Source: Brachypodius melanocephalos (Eukaryota; Chordata; Aves; Passeriformes; Pycnonotidae). Taken from it: a stretch of 64,000 nt of DNA. Every line of letters starts with the position of its first letter. The stretch's first letter is position 1. Positions 23,401 to 36,417 of this stretch are shown here, one piece after another. The position numbers were made by a program, and so were the translations under genes. Where the stretch lies: contig VZSR01000520.1 of assembly GCA_013398615.1 (NCBI GenBank), forward strand, positions 19,059,983 through 19,123,982, read 5' to 3'. Under the pieces are notes generated by a model. It did not search any database. It was not told the origin of the DNA and saw only the letters and a list, made by a program, of their open reading frames with translations.

Positions 23401-24623
23401 AGAAAAGTTTATACAGGTCTGCTGCAATATGATAAAATTCATCAGGACCTCCACAGAGAAGTAAATACTGCATGAATATTTTGGTCTCAAAATACAGACA
23501 TCACAGTCATGTAATTAAATCAGGAAGAGGTCACATGAATATATCATCTTAGGCTTTCCTTTGCTTTAAATGTCTATAAATAAATATTCTGGTAAGCAGT
23601 ATGTGTTAACATCTAAAAAAAAAGATGTGCTTAGATGCCTCATATTGTAAATCACCACAAAATCCACAAAACATTGAAGGAAACCAATATCCAGAGCAGA
23701 TCTTAAATCAGTGGTGGCCACCGGCAGGCAGATTCTCAGGAGATTTAGCTTTACTTCCAGTACTTGCTGTTGGCTGTTTTTAACATCTTTTTATAAATTA
23801 AAAGCCTTTATTTCTTTGTAGTAACATACCAAGGCAGGGCCTGTCTGGAGCCTGTCTTCCCCCAGTAAGCATACAAATATCTCCCAGTAACCACAGCCTG
23901 TTCACTGCAAATGGATCCTTATGATGACAGCAGAGTTCTTTGATGGAAATTCACACAGCACCCTCTGACAGTTCTCAGAAGATTTTAAAAATAGAGTTGG
24001 GGTTTCCGTTGTCAGTCTACTGCTTCAACAGTGGCTGGACCAAAGCCTAATCATAACTCTGGAACATACTCCCATATCTTATATCAAGCCATCAGCAAGG
24101 CAGAATAAGCAAATATACAGCAATAACGCACAAAAAAGGGAGAAACCAAAGAAAAACAAAACAAAAACCCCACGCTTTGAATAAAAATTTGCTTCAGAAA
24201 GTCAAGTAGTGTAATATTGACCATTTCGTTTCCTTTTTTTAATCCAAATCCAGGAGGTATAGTTTCCATTGAAGCATTTAGATAGTTTGCTGCCCTTTGT
24301 ATCACAGCTTTGTCCACCTCTCCCTTTATGCAGTTCTTTGTGGAAATGAGATAGCCCAAGAGAGTGACAAAGGGACATCCGCACCATATACCAAAACCAA
24401 GTGTAATACCCAATATATTTATCTAGCATCTATCATTAAAGCTGAGTACTAAATATTCTTTAAAAATCACTCCCTTAATTTCAGACTCTAATGCATGAGA
24501 AAATGAAGACATTTATAATAGAGCTGGGGAAAACTAGCTGTGTAGACCAGATTGATGTACCTCAGGAAAATTAAATGTGTCCAAATTAACTATCAGACAG
24601 AGCCCTGTCTTTCTTTAAGAAAG
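20446..24623 (-). other. RYR3: RYR3 intron 1 segment
   Basis: AT-rich DNA with A-rich (AAAAC)n sequence at about 20560-20584, a T run at 20765-20779, and a 9-bp inverted repeat (CCTGCTAGG/CCTAGCAGG) at 22146-22195. No gene recognised. The 109-codon minus-strand frame at 24084-24413 shows no family hallmark. Confidence 0.7.
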
Positions 24624-25192
24624 TGGTCTGGTTTCAGCAGGGGTAGAGTTAATCTTCTTCACAGTGGCTGGTACAGGACTATGTTTTGGATTTGTGCTGA
24701 ACAGAGAGCTAACAACATAAAGATGTTTTGATTATTGCTGAGCAGGGCTTACACAGAGCCAAGGCCGCCTCTGCTTTTCCTAAGGCCATGCTGGTGAGGA
24801 AGATGGGGGTGCATGGGAGGCTGGGAGGTGATACAGCTGGGGCACGTGACCTCACCTGACCAAAGGGATATTCCAGACCATGTGACATCATGCTCTGTAT
24901 ATAAAGTGGGGAGAAAAACAAAGTAGGGGGTAGATTTGGAGTGATGGTGTTTGTTTTCCCAAGTTACCATTACAGCTGATGGTGCCCTGCTGTCCTGGAG
25001 ATGATTGAACACCTGCCTGCCCGTGGGAAGCGCTGAATTCATTCCTTGTTTTGCTTTCTCTATTAAACTGTCTATCTCAATCCAGGGGTTTTGTGGCTTT
25101 TATCCTTCTGATTCTCTCCCTGATTCTGGTAGTGGGGGAGTGAACAAGTGGCTGCATGGGGCTTGGCTGCTGGCTGGGGTTCAACCATGACA
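24624..25192 (+). mobile_element. solo LTR of an avian endogenous retrovirus (ERVL-like family)
   Basis: A 569-bp LTR begins TGGTCTGGTTTCAGCAGGGG and ends GGTTCAACCATGACA. Its segments follow a very common avian LTR family: TAGAGTTAATCTTCTTC, GGCTGGTACAGGACT, a TATA box TATATAAAG at 24898-24906, TCTATTAAACTGTCTATCTC, and GGCTTGGCTGCTGGCTGGGG near the 3' end. No internal retroviral sequence follows. The flanks (GAAAG before, GATAT after) do not form a clean duplication, so the duplication has decayed or the ends are shifted. Plus orientation, antisense to RYR3. Confidence 0.9.
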
Positions 25193-25345
25193 GATATGAA
25201 GTGACAATCGGTGATTAACACATTGATTAACAGAATGGCGGATTGACTAAAAGCATCAAGACATAGACCATGCTGATCAAGGAACTGGAACTATCCAAGA
25301 AAGATGTTCCCTCCTAAGTACCTCATCATTACTTACTGAATGGAC

Positions 25346-25827
25346 ACGTTAGAGCAAGTCTCAAGGAGGGCCATGAAACAGACAGAGGTTTGGAGCAGCT
25401 CTCTCGTCAAGAAAGGCTGAGAGGGTGGGAACAATTGTCTCTTCAAGAAGACTGAGACAGCTGGGGTTTTTAATCTTGGAGAAGAGAAGGCTCCAGGGAG
25501 ATCTCAATGAAGCATTTCAATGCTTAAGGGAACTTATTAGAAAAACGATGAGAGACTTTTTACCAGAGCTTGTAAGATCAGGATAAGGAACAGGGGTTTT
25601 AAACTAAAGGAGTATAGATTCAGATTGGACTCAAGAAAGAACTATTTTAGAATGAGGGTGATAAGACACCAGAACACGTTGTCCAGAAAAGCTGTGGATG
25701 TCCCATCATTGGAACAGGTCTCTGAGCAACCTGATCCTGTGAAAAATGTCCCTGCTCATGTCAGGGGCTGGAGTAGATGATCTTTAGTGTTCCCTTCTGA
25801 CCCAAACCATTCTATGATTCTATGAGT
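25346..25827 (+). mobile_element. CR1 LINE, 3' 480 bp with intact tail
   Basis: Starting at GAGCAAGTCTCAAGGAGGGC, the sequence follows the CR1 RT C-terminus and 3' UTR: AGAAAGGCTGAGAG, GAGAAGAGAAGGCTCCAGGG, GACTTTTTACCAGAGC, GTTTTAAACTAAAGGAG. It ends in CATTCTATGATTCTATGAG, the 8-bp tandem 3' terminus diagnostic of CR1. Plus orientation. It is frameshifted and has no useful ORF. Confidence 0.96.
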
Positions 25828-28800
25828 TGTGGTGTCAGTACTGGCATGCTTTGCAACTCTCACATTCATAACCTCTGGCAAAGGTTATATAAGCAAATGA
25901 AGACATACACTAGATATATTAGGAAAGTGTTATAGTTCATTTTAATGGAGCATCCTTTTGGAAAGAGAAATGAATGTAAGATGCACTATTGTGGATATAC
26001 ATAGTTGCACGTATTTTGTTTGTTTTATCCATTTCTTTTACATCTGGTGCATGTGAAACAAGCTAACCGGTTAGCAACAGGAAGATATAACATAGGACAC
26101 CCACTACAACAAATTTCTTTTAATTTCAGAAATTAAATGGCAGCTGAAGTTCACAAATGTAAGAGATTTTGATGTAATAAACTCAACCTGCAGGGTTTAG
26201 CTTAGAGATTTTACTGTTAGAAAGATGAGCATAAATATTAATGGAATAGCCAGTGTCTTGTCTCAATTACAGATGAACCAATTTAAAAAACTTGACACCT
26301 GACAGCAAGAAGGAATCCAAATAGAAGCTGTCAGCCTTTTGGAATCTTAGTGCATGACCACTACCAGATTAGTAAAGATACTAACAACAACAAACATTTA
26401 GATCATATCTATTTCAAAATGAGAATGGGTGTGCTCTGCATTTAGCATATCCTTTAAATCTTGTATTCTGTATACGACTAGTCTCTCTGAACAATCAACT
26501 ATAAATATTTCAGATATTTATTTAATACCACACTTTGTTAAAGGTGTAAGATTTCCCTTTTCGACTAACAGTTTTCACTAGGAAACTTAAATGCTGACTT
26601 TCAGGCAAAAACCGTATGGATTTCCTTACAGAACCCAATTGCATTCGGGATTTTAAACATGGTCTATATCAACTGTTGACAAAAGGGATACTTGGCATAC
26701 AGCTTTGGAAATTAGGGACAAATGAGACAAAAAATTATCTACCTTAAATTTTGGGAACTCAAAACATATTGAAAAGGGTCTTAAAAAAAGATTAAACAAA
26801 GCAGAATATTGTCATTGTATGAAGTTGTAAGCTAGCTGCTTTCTACATGAAGATAGAAAAAAACCTTTACAGATACTTTAAAAAAAAATAGTATTCTCAG
26901 AGGAGATTTTACAATGTCACAGTGACCTGAATTTAAGTCTTATCCTTGTCAGGTGTAGGCAGCAGAACCACAGATAAACAGACAGTAGCATTGAGACACA
27001 TACAGAGAGTTTGAGAGACCCAGGACTCTGTACCAGGTCTCAGAACCAGAGTGAGCCTGTGAATAGCCAATAAATACTTACATGATACTTATCCAGATTT
27101 TAAAAGGAAAAGAAAAAAAAAAAAAAAGATGTGAAAACTGGAATGTTGCCACATAATATTTTTTTTTGCCTATGATCCAAATATGATATGACATCAGTTA
27201 TGAGATAAGGTCTGAAGCAGAAATCCAAAGTACCACAGGGTCTAGAATTGTTAAATGCCTCTTTGTGACTATTTTATATCTTGGGGAAGACAATGGTGGG
27301 TTTTAAAGAGATTTTAGCCAAGGAACAAGAGGTTCAGGTAGAATCTGAGGTTTCTTCCCCAAGCCTTCTATGGACAAGACATAAATATGGCTGTGAACAT
27401 ATAGCTGATGAGCTGCCAGGCAAACATGGATTGGTAAGAATGGGAGAGTCTTGAAACAGATTCAAATTTATATGTGTACATGTGGGATCACAAATTATAC
27501 AAAGAAAAAATTCTAAAGGAAGTACAATACCTGTAGTTACCCTGTACTAGCAAATATACAGAAATAATAGTGTATATTTGAGCATTCAGTCAATATACAG
27601 ATATATTAAGGGGTGTAGAGGACATGGACGAGCTTTCACATGCAGTATTCTTCCTCAAACAATTAATTAAACTTCTCTGATAATATCCTTATTGAGAGAA
27701 TGTCAGAACAGTATGTCATCACGTATGTGATGGTATATATTACCTAGACAAAAAGAATTCTGAGCACAATTTTTGAAATGTACTAGAAATTTGATACATT
27801 TCAATGGCAAATTCCATTCTGTGGACATATATATGGGTCAGCATCAGCCACAATTACTTCCCCAATGTTAAAACATAGAATTAAAGAAACTTTATAGTTT
27901 ATGGAGCTATAGTGACTACAAATTATTTTAAAATATGCTTAATATGAGGATATAATGCCTTTGAAATCCAGCTGTATCTTCCCTTTCTTATTCCATACTC
28001 CCATTATGCTGATACTGCACTATGTATATGCATACACCTGTTAGTTTGTTGTGTTTTTTCTATCAATAAAACTTTTTAAAGAAGTCTGCTAAGATGAATT
28101 ACATTCCTATTTCAACAAAATGTTCTGAAAACCATAAATTACTGCCATGCATATTTGACCTTAACTACCCATTACAATCCTGAATTATGATTTCTGAAAT
28201 TTAATTCAGAAGTGAAGTCTCTGATATTTTTGGAAATTCTTTTAAACAAAAACCTCACTATTACTCAGTAATCATCCACATCTGTTACGGCTGAAAAGAG
28301 AAAATGCATCAGATGCAGGGAAAATTACAACAGAAATTTTTCAAACAGGATTTGAAAAACACAGCAGATACTTTAACAGCCTTCATACAAAGTACATAAA
28401 AAAAAAGACTGAATAAAGTAGAAGAACTACCACAGAAATAAAATGTGAAAATTTAAGTACATTCAACTGCCATCCATTCCGTGTCAAGCATTCACACATA
28501 TTAAAAAGGCTGGACTATAGAAAGTGAAATACTCGAGGTTTAGACAAGAACTGGCAGAGACAGGATATTGAAAGAGCATAAATGAGTTATATCCATCAAC
28601 TATACCCTCCAAAATATGATATTCAAACCTCAAACAAGCAGCTGCATGGCAGTTTTCCCTGCATAGTGGTTTAAGTCTTACAATTATTGCTATTCTAGTA
28701 GGAGATACCTACAAAACTGCAAGCGGTAGAAATGTCCTAAAAGACTGACAGATAAGGCACTATCCTCTAGCAAACTGAGTGGGAATACATGTTCAATCAC

Positions 28801-29300
28801 TGATGTCATTACATTGGATCTATAATTGAGGGCAAGCACAATTACTGGAAATAGAATGGTTTCTATAAAATTACGGAAGATATTTCTCAGTGTTTACTAG
28901 TTGATGTTACAAAGCACAATAAAGACATATTAGTTTGCTTTGTGCTTTTTTCATAAATTAGGTGGTGCCAAAGGAAAGTGCACTTAATTTTGTAATTAAG
29001 TAGATTTCTATAGAGAAGTCGGTATCACTGTATTCCCCACTGCTCGTGTCCCAGAGAAGATGTTAGCAGTGCTTGCTTACTTGCAAATGACTTCATAAGG
29101 TTAAGAATTCTGTAACACCTATTCTACCAAAAACCAGCCAACACATTCACTAGCAAATTAGAGAGCCAAACTTTGATATGTTTGCAGCAGAGAAGTTCAT
29201 AAAATTTAAATGTTTAATAATCACTTACATACTTTGCACTTTACAAATTCATATCAAATTATGTTCACCAGCCAGCCACATCACAAGAAGCAAAGCATAC
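25828..29300 (-). other. RYR3: RYR3 intron 1 segment, no recognised element
   Basis: About 3.5 kb of AT-rich DNA with an A run at about 27113-27127. I recognise no transposon, exon or RNA gene. Confidence 0.65.
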
Positions 29301-29309
29301 CCAACGATT

Positions 29310-30095
29310 TTGCCACCAGACAGAAGGAGGGGACCTAAGAAATGAGGGGAATGGAGCCAGGTCTCTGCTTAAGGCAAGAGGTGAATCTCCTCCCAGCCTA
29401 CCTCACCTTCCCAAGCATCCTTATACAATAGGAATGAGGCTCTGGAAGTGAGGGTCAGGCACACAGCAACATGGACTGAGGTTCACAGGCTGGGGAATTG
29501 TCCAGGGTGAATTAGTCGACCTGACACATCCTGACTGCCTCAGTTATGGAAAAAAAGTCCTCCATGACTCTCTTCTGAGAGAAACAGGGGGTTCAATGTG
29601 CTGACCAGAACCAAACCACAGAGAAGTCTGCTGCCTCCTTGGGGTCCAAGTTAGAGATGTAACCAAGAAACTCTCCAGCCTGGTACAGCCCTTTGATTAT
29701 TATCCATTACTGGTTTTTCAGGTGGGCAGCAATGAAGTCCCAAGAAGCCAGAGGAATATCAAGAGGGACTTTACTGCTTTAGGATAACTTGTTGAGGGAC
29801 CTGGAGCACAAGCAGTGTTCTCTACTCTGGCAGTTGCAGGTGAAGGTGGGAGTAAGAAAATCCCACTGATGAATAACTACTCTGAGCCTGGTGTTACCAG
29901 CAGAATTTTGTGGTTTTTCACCACAGATCAGTTTACAAAACACCAAGACTGCTGGCAACAGATGGGGCACACCTGTCCCAAAGCAGAAAAAAGATCTTTG
30001 CATAGGCTTTAGCAGGGCTCACTGAAAGAGCTTCAAATTAGATTTGAAGGGGGAAAGGGATAAAACCAGGCTTGCTAGAGATAAGCCTGGGGGTA
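29310..30095 (+). pseudogene. CR1 LINE ORF1 remnant (SGNH/GDSL-esterase-like region), broken
   Basis: Plus-strand translation in shifting frames resembles the avian CR1 first ORF. The clearest piece is at 29815-30012, reading through VAGEGGSKK, LWFFTTDQFTKHQDCWQQMG and HTCPKAEKRS. This corresponds to the esterase-like C-terminal half of CR1 ORF1. Upstream, 29590-29780 carries weaker similarity in other frames (PSDYYPLLxFQVG-type codons around 29690-29740). Stops and frameshifts are frequent, so no protein is made. It is followed immediately by CR1 3'-end sequence with no ORF2 between. Confidence 0.7.
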
Positions 30096-30405
30096 GCACA
30101 TCAGGGACTTTATCACTTTATACAACTACCTGAAGGAGATTACAGCCCTTCTCACAGATAACAAGGGACAGGATGAAAGGAAATGGTCTGAAATTGCAAC
30201 AGAGATTTAGATCCAATCTTAGGAAAATCTTCAGCGAAAGAGTGAGGCATTGGAGTATGCTGCCCAGGGAAATGGTGGAATCACCATCTCTGGGTTCAGT
30301 GTGGCACTTGGGGACATGGTTTAGTGGTGAACAATGTGATGCTAGGTTAACCGTTGAACTCTCAGTGATCTTAGAGTTTTTTTCCAACCTCAAAAATTCT
30401 GTTTC
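30096..30405 (+). mobile_element. CR1 LINE 3' end joined to ORF1 remnant
   Basis: It includes ACAAGGGACAGGATGAAAGG, AATGGTCTGAAATTGCAACA, GCTGCCCAGGGAAATGGTGG and TTCCAACCTCAAAAATTCTG. This is the RT C-terminal tail and 3' UTR in plus orientation. The minus-strand 91-codon frame at 30118-30393 is a shadow. Confidence 0.92.
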
Positions 30406-30600
30406 TATTTTGAATTGGAAGTGACCTTTAGAGACTGTCTAGTTCTACCCCTTATGCCCAAAGAAAAGTCAGTGAGGTGCTCAGAACCTTTTCCAGTTAG
30501 GTCTTAAATAGGTCCTGAGACAGAAACATATGAGCCTTTCTGGACTACCTGTTCCAGTGTTTGACAATCCCCAAAATAGGAGAAAAAAAATTGTTTTCAG
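30406..30600 (-). mobile_element. CR1 LINE 3' end, inverted
   Basis: Read on the plus strand this is the reverse complement of a CR1 tail: GGAAGTGACCTTTAGAGACT, GTCTAGTTCTACCCC, AACCTTTTCCAG, and CTGTTCCAGTGTTTGAC. It abuts the preceding plus-oriented CR1 tail to tail. Confidence 0.85.
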
Positions 30601-30659
30601 GACCAAGACTGAAGTTTGTTAGTGAAGCTCTCTAGACTCACAAGCAAACAAAGAATTCC

Positions 30660-31630
30660 AGTTTCCTCAATTTTCAGCCCAGGCCCTCTGCCTAATACTT
30701 AGGCCTCTTACTTGGCAGCTTGAAGTTTGCTTTGCAAATTATACACACATGGCACACACACTCCAGGTTAGGGGAAAATGTGAACCCCAGTATCACCCCC
30801 AGTTGGTGCTTAGGCACAGGGGCCCTATGAACCACTCCAACTACTAGCACTGAGACCCTCACTTCATTTCACCCAGACCCCTACAGCTTGCACCTAGGAC
30901 TGATGATCTATGGTGCTTCATCAGCAGTTGATGCTGAAACTTGCTTGCTCTGGATGCTGGTACAGAAAATGTACGTCCCTTCACCCAAAGTCCAATTGCA
31001 GTTCCTGTCACCTCAGTTTACTCAGTAGCTGTCAATCCTTCTGAGATCCATGGAGCCCAAAGCCACTGATGGAGATGCTCTTACTTGCTCCAGTTGTGGC
31101 ACCACAAGGACTGCTTCATCTGAGGTCTGAGTCCAGTTGCTGACTCCAAATTCATTTCTGGTTTCCCTGGTTGCTAGCATCACTCCTTGCAGCACTCATG
31201 CACAGGGAAAATAGTGAGTATTCCATAGGCAGATAAACTGCTGTGATCAGGCATAGGGCTGCCAGGCAAACACACTGACTGGGCACTGTTTATGCAAAAC
31301 CAGCCCTTTTTGTAGCTCCACCTGTCAATCCTCTAGCATCACTTTACTCTTCTCCACTCCCTTTTCAATAAACAGCTCTTCCTAAATTTTGCAGAGTCTT
31401 ACAGATTACCTTCAAATATTTTAAAAACCTTCGTATTTGCTGCCTTATCAGTTACAAAGTCCAAATGGGTCCTCCCCAATGCTGCCTGCATGTTCATAAT
31501 GGCCCATCAATTAACAGCTGAAGAGCCCTGGTCTTTGCCATTGTCTCCATTTTCCCCTGTCTACTGTGTTTGTATCTCTGTGTGGTTTTGTTTATCTAGC
31601 AATCCCACCCACTTCATCCTTTCTTCTCCA
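30660..31630. other. GC-richer block of unknown origin
   Basis: Nearly 1 kb with clearly higher GC than the surrounding intron, rich in CCCAG, CACTCC and CTTGCTCC-type words, and with an AATAAA at about 31368. It may be an old retroviral or LINE remnant, but I could not match it to a family. No coding frame longer than about 90 codons is present. Confidence 0.4.
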
Positions 31631-34600
31631 CTTAGACCTTGTTTTAAAAATAAAAGGAAAAACATTCAGCAAAGATTTTAGTGTTGCTTGTGCAAGGAAA
31701 TTATTAGGGAAAAGGACTTATAAACTGCTTGAACTTTGTAACTTCATAACCAGCAACAAGTGCCCTGCTTGCAGAGCACTTTATGCTTTATACAGCAGAA
31801 AAAGGTAAAGGCTTCATAGCATGTTAGGTTGGCATATGTCCCAAGATGTATAGAACATTTGTGGGCTTTTTTAATGCTACACCACCATAAACATCTGGTT
31901 CAACTGATTGCCAATGCACACAGATGTAAGCAAGGAAACAGAAGAAATTCTTATTTCTGATATCCTGTTTCAAATGCAGACACTCTTGCAGAGTAACAAA
32001 TTTTCTTCCTCGAGTTTACAAGCTACTGTGTGCCTGAACTTTCAAAATCCATGATCATACTGCCTTCTTCCATGAAACTTTAGTTATCACTAAGAGCTAA
32101 ATTAGATTTTCTTATCATGAATACCGAGCCCGATTTAATGCTTGCACATATGCTAAGTTGGATTAATTTCTCTCTTGACATATGAAGAAAAAGGAAATTA
32201 CAAAGTTACAAAATCTATCACCACTTCAAACTGTCTTACAGGGAAACTGTTATATTCCCACTGTGAGTTCCTGCTACTGAAATTACTGCCTGACATCCAT
32301 TATTTCAAAATGTTCATGTCTACAAAACTCATCTGGGGAAAGAAAATTACTAGAGATATGGATATTCAAGTATTCTGCGAGTCTTCTTTTTTTTTTTCCC
32401 CAAATCTAGAACCACATTTTCTTCACACAAAACTTATAACTTTCTGTTAATCTAAACCTGCCAAGTATAACCAGCAATACCTCCCATTCTATTTTTATTA
32501 CCACTGGGTAGATCAATAATCTGTTAAATCAATTCCACTCATACTTCCAACAGAAGTATCAGTGAGATAGGCAGAGATTTAGAGGCCATCTGCTAGACCT
32601 TCATCATGAGTTACACAAGAAAAACAGAGACTTTAAGACAAAATATAGAAAGATAATTAAATCTTCAGATTTTATCAGACTAATTTTAGCAGATCAGATT
32701 AAAAATTAATTCAGTGACAAATAAGGTGCCTGAAGTTAGAGAACTGATGAGATTTTGCATAGATGTGTCCAGACAAGAAAAAAACTTGGAAATTAATGAC
32801 CAAAGAAATTGACTACTTAGTAAATAAATGAAGATGAAAAGATACGTTCTCTTTAAATGATAACAGCAAGACAATTAAATGCACTAAGAAAATTACAGGC
32901 GTGCTTAGGGCAGTTTAGCCCTCAGGCACACACCTTTTATTAAGTTACCTAAAAAAGTATACAATGCAAGCATACAGTCCTTAAGTACGTTTTGACTGAC
33001 CATACAATAACAAAGAGCCTCTTCATTTTTCATTTTTTTACTAAATGCTAACTGTTCATGCTAGCAGCTGGTACATTTCAAATGAGACAAAGCTACCAAT
33101 GAAACTGAAAGTAGGCTACATAGGATCTTCAGTCACCTTCAGTAGCATGACATCTCTCGAGTGTGGTTGTTATGATAAAACCCTAAGGATAAGCCTGAGT
33201 TAATTGCTAGGAATAACATTTCCTTCACAGAGATAAGAGTCAAATAATTGAATCATAAACACAGCAGACAAATGCATAATAAATATATCAAGCTGAATGT
33301 TAAAATCATGAAACTCCTAATTAGAATACAGACACTTTTCACAGTTAAGGGAATGAAACATATTAGAAACGTATTTCTACACAATTGTTCAAAAAAGATT
33401 GTGCGGATACTGATCATCCTTAATGATTACTTCATAGTTCTATAGGAGAACTCAAAAAAGGGGACTTACAGCTTTATCTGATAATCATCATTAAATACTT
33501 TCCAAATACTGTTACCTATAGAACAACATTTTATGGTGAGGCAGATTTCATACTTTATGGCCATCTACAGTTTACTAATGCAGTCAGATAATTTTTTTTT
33601 ACATTTGCTGAAAACAAATTACATATTCTTATACTGCAGAAAGGGCAATTGCACTACAAAGGCACTGCTCATTATCCTTTTTTTAAATGTTCAGAGGAGA
33701 ATGCTAACATTATTTTAATTACAAGAAGAAAGAAAAAGCTATCTCAAGTAACATTTTTCCACGTACAAATATTTCAGACCTTTTTTCAGATCAATTCTTT
33801 TAGCCCCCTAAAAAGGTATATGCTGAGGTTTGAGAAGAGTTATGTACCTGGAGAAAGGCAGGGATGAGAATAATGATGTTAACTATCAAGTGTTTTATAC
33901 TGTTGTCAGAGTTTTAAAGGGCTCTTTGCCACATTCAAGTGTCTCACACTCTCTCTTCCATCTTTAACAGAGCAGATATCTGAGTTCAAACTAAAACTGG
34001 CTAGAAAAATAGAAAACTTACAACCTACTACAGCCAAAGTTAGCAAAAGCCTCAATTCTACAATCTTGCTTCTATATCTTCTGTCCTTAATCTGTAATTC
34101 ATTAGTACAGGGCTCAAAGACATCTGAAGCTCCTACATAACCATTTTCTTGTTGTATTTTGGCCCAGGTCTACTAAAAGAAAATATGCTTGTGTGAACAA
34201 TAACAGTCCTGAAGGATCCTTCTATTTCTAGATAAAGTTTTCTGCATCATTACTAGCTTCAGTCATTTTTCTCTCTTTCAAAAGATTGAATCGCTAGTTG
34301 CAAAGTTCACAGAACATCAACTTTTAAGCCTATAGCAATATTTTTTTCTGGTCTTTATTTTAAAGGGAATTCAAAAGGTGTCTCTGAAAATTCACTGGAA
34401 CCTACCTGACAGAATTCCTATACAGAACCAGCAACATTTTAGTGAATAAAAACTTAGACATGAAGTTCCTAAAAGAACACTTTCAAAAAGTTGAACCTAC
34501 CTAGCCCAGCTATCAGTTCATCTTTTTCAATTTTGCACACCTCTTATGTCCATTCCTTGCATCATTTCTCACCACAGTCTTTGTCATATATTGATTTTCT

Positions 34601-36417
34601 TCACTCTTCATTTAGCACATCAATCTTATAACCACTTCCCTCTGTTTGTGTATTCTATCTGCCTTCTGTATCCCACACCCAATGTGTCTATTTCAGTTAA
34701 AGCAGAGCTCTGGCTACTTCTGATATATATGGGCATGCCAAATGCCCAGATACTGTTTTTAAGATGTAACCTCTCTTTCTTGATGCAGACACATCTTGTG
34801 CGAAAATTTCATACCCAGCTAAAAAACCCACGACTGTAAATAAGTTTATTTTTAAAAGAATACAATGAAAGAAGCAAATCTAAACTTTAAATCAGTGTGG
34901 TTTGATAGTTGTCAAATATCCCAGCCACACCCAGTGCAGCATATAACCAAATGTGCAAGATTTAATACACAATAGAGCTATAAACACTTTTTAAAAGCGT
35001 GACAAAATGTTGGTCTGTTACTAAACTGAGGTTTTACTAAAAAATATGACTATGTTCTGTATCGAGTGAGTGCTATCAGGGCTCCATGAATTCAACTAAT
35101 CTGTTCCTTATTTGTAATCAAAATGTAAGACAGAGATCCCTTTACCCCTACATTAGGTCTGTTCTTCAAGGTATGCCATAACATATATTCTATTCAGCAC
35201 TCCCTTCACATATGTTAAAGATACTTGTTTGATCACGAGTTGTCAAGATCAGCAAAATGTAGAAATGTAACAGCTTAGGGACTTGTCTCCCACAGGCTGG
35301 TATCAGCTTGTCTACAGGAGTCTGAGAGCATCTGTCTAAGAGGCAGACAAAAATAAAAGCCCTCCATGGCATACAAACATATCCAAGCCAAAACAGCCTA
35401 TGTCATGGTCACCAGCAACAAAGAATGTCAGGAATGATGACTTTTTCCACCTCTTCTCTGCCTCCTTCCCCAGCTCAAATGCCAAAAGGGACAAAAGTTT
35501 TCACTACTTCTCTGCCACTGTGCCACCTTCTACTTTATTATATAGCCCCTTGATGCTTAGCAGGGTCTTTGTTTCCACCTCTCTCATCTCTTTTAACTCT
35601 TATTTTGCATGGGAAACACAAATTGGTAAATATTATGTATTTGCAAAAGAGCTTTTGTTTTTGTCTGAAAATATACATTTCTATCTCCTTCATCAAGTCA
35701 TTTGCCACACTGGAACTTTCTACCCTCTCTTTCCTTCTTTACCAGGATCTTCAGTTTGAGGATTCTGCCTAAATTCTGTGATTCTAATTTTTTCCCATCT
35801 AAAGAGAATTGAAGAAAAATGTGAAATTCCATCTCAATTTATCAGAAATAAAATAGAAGCAGAAAATCAGGTAACAGAACCTGACAGGCAGCAAAGCAGA
35901 ATGAGATTAGAGAAAAAAGGTTGTAAGCAGTTATTTCAGTAAATAAGTAGCACAAGCCATGGGTTCAATTAAATCCATAGGGCTTGTATCACCAAGCTGT
36001 TTCATTCCATGCATTTCCATCACACAAATAATTGAGTCTAAGAAGTACTTCAGAAAAAAGTAAGCACTCACAGCACCTATACAAGAAGTCTCATAGGTTG
36101 CTTTATTTTCTTAATATGTGAAATCTTAAGCCTGAGAAAGCCTCTAACTATTTATGAGATACTGCACATTGATTACAGAAGATAAGTACTATGCCTACCT
36201 AATATCTTGTCCACTGAGTATAAAATTCTTCCAGAGTACCATGTGCAGTATTTTGCTAACTGAAATAACTACTGATATATGAAAGAAAACTGTTACAGGG
36301 GTAATATCAAAATTCTGCCTCAAAAGCATCAGATGAACTTACTGAATAATCGGAATTAAAACCCCAAAATATACTTTACTTTTTTCCTCAAATCCCATTG
36401 GAGAGTGAAGAGTAGAG
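31631..36417 (-). other. RYR3: RYR3 intron 1 segment
   Basis: AT-rich intronic DNA. The longest frame, 119 codons at 35400-35759 plus, has no recognisable domain and is pyrimidine-biased. No transposon or RNA gene recognised. Confidence 0.65.

Noticed and set aside
24084..24413. 109-codon minus-strand frame with hydrophobic stretches
   Set aside because: No conserved motif and no splice context; hydrophobic content follows from T-rich composition.
35400..35759. 119-codon plus-strand frame
   Set aside because: Pyrimidine-rich, Ser/Phe/Leu-biased translation with no family hallmark; probably chance.
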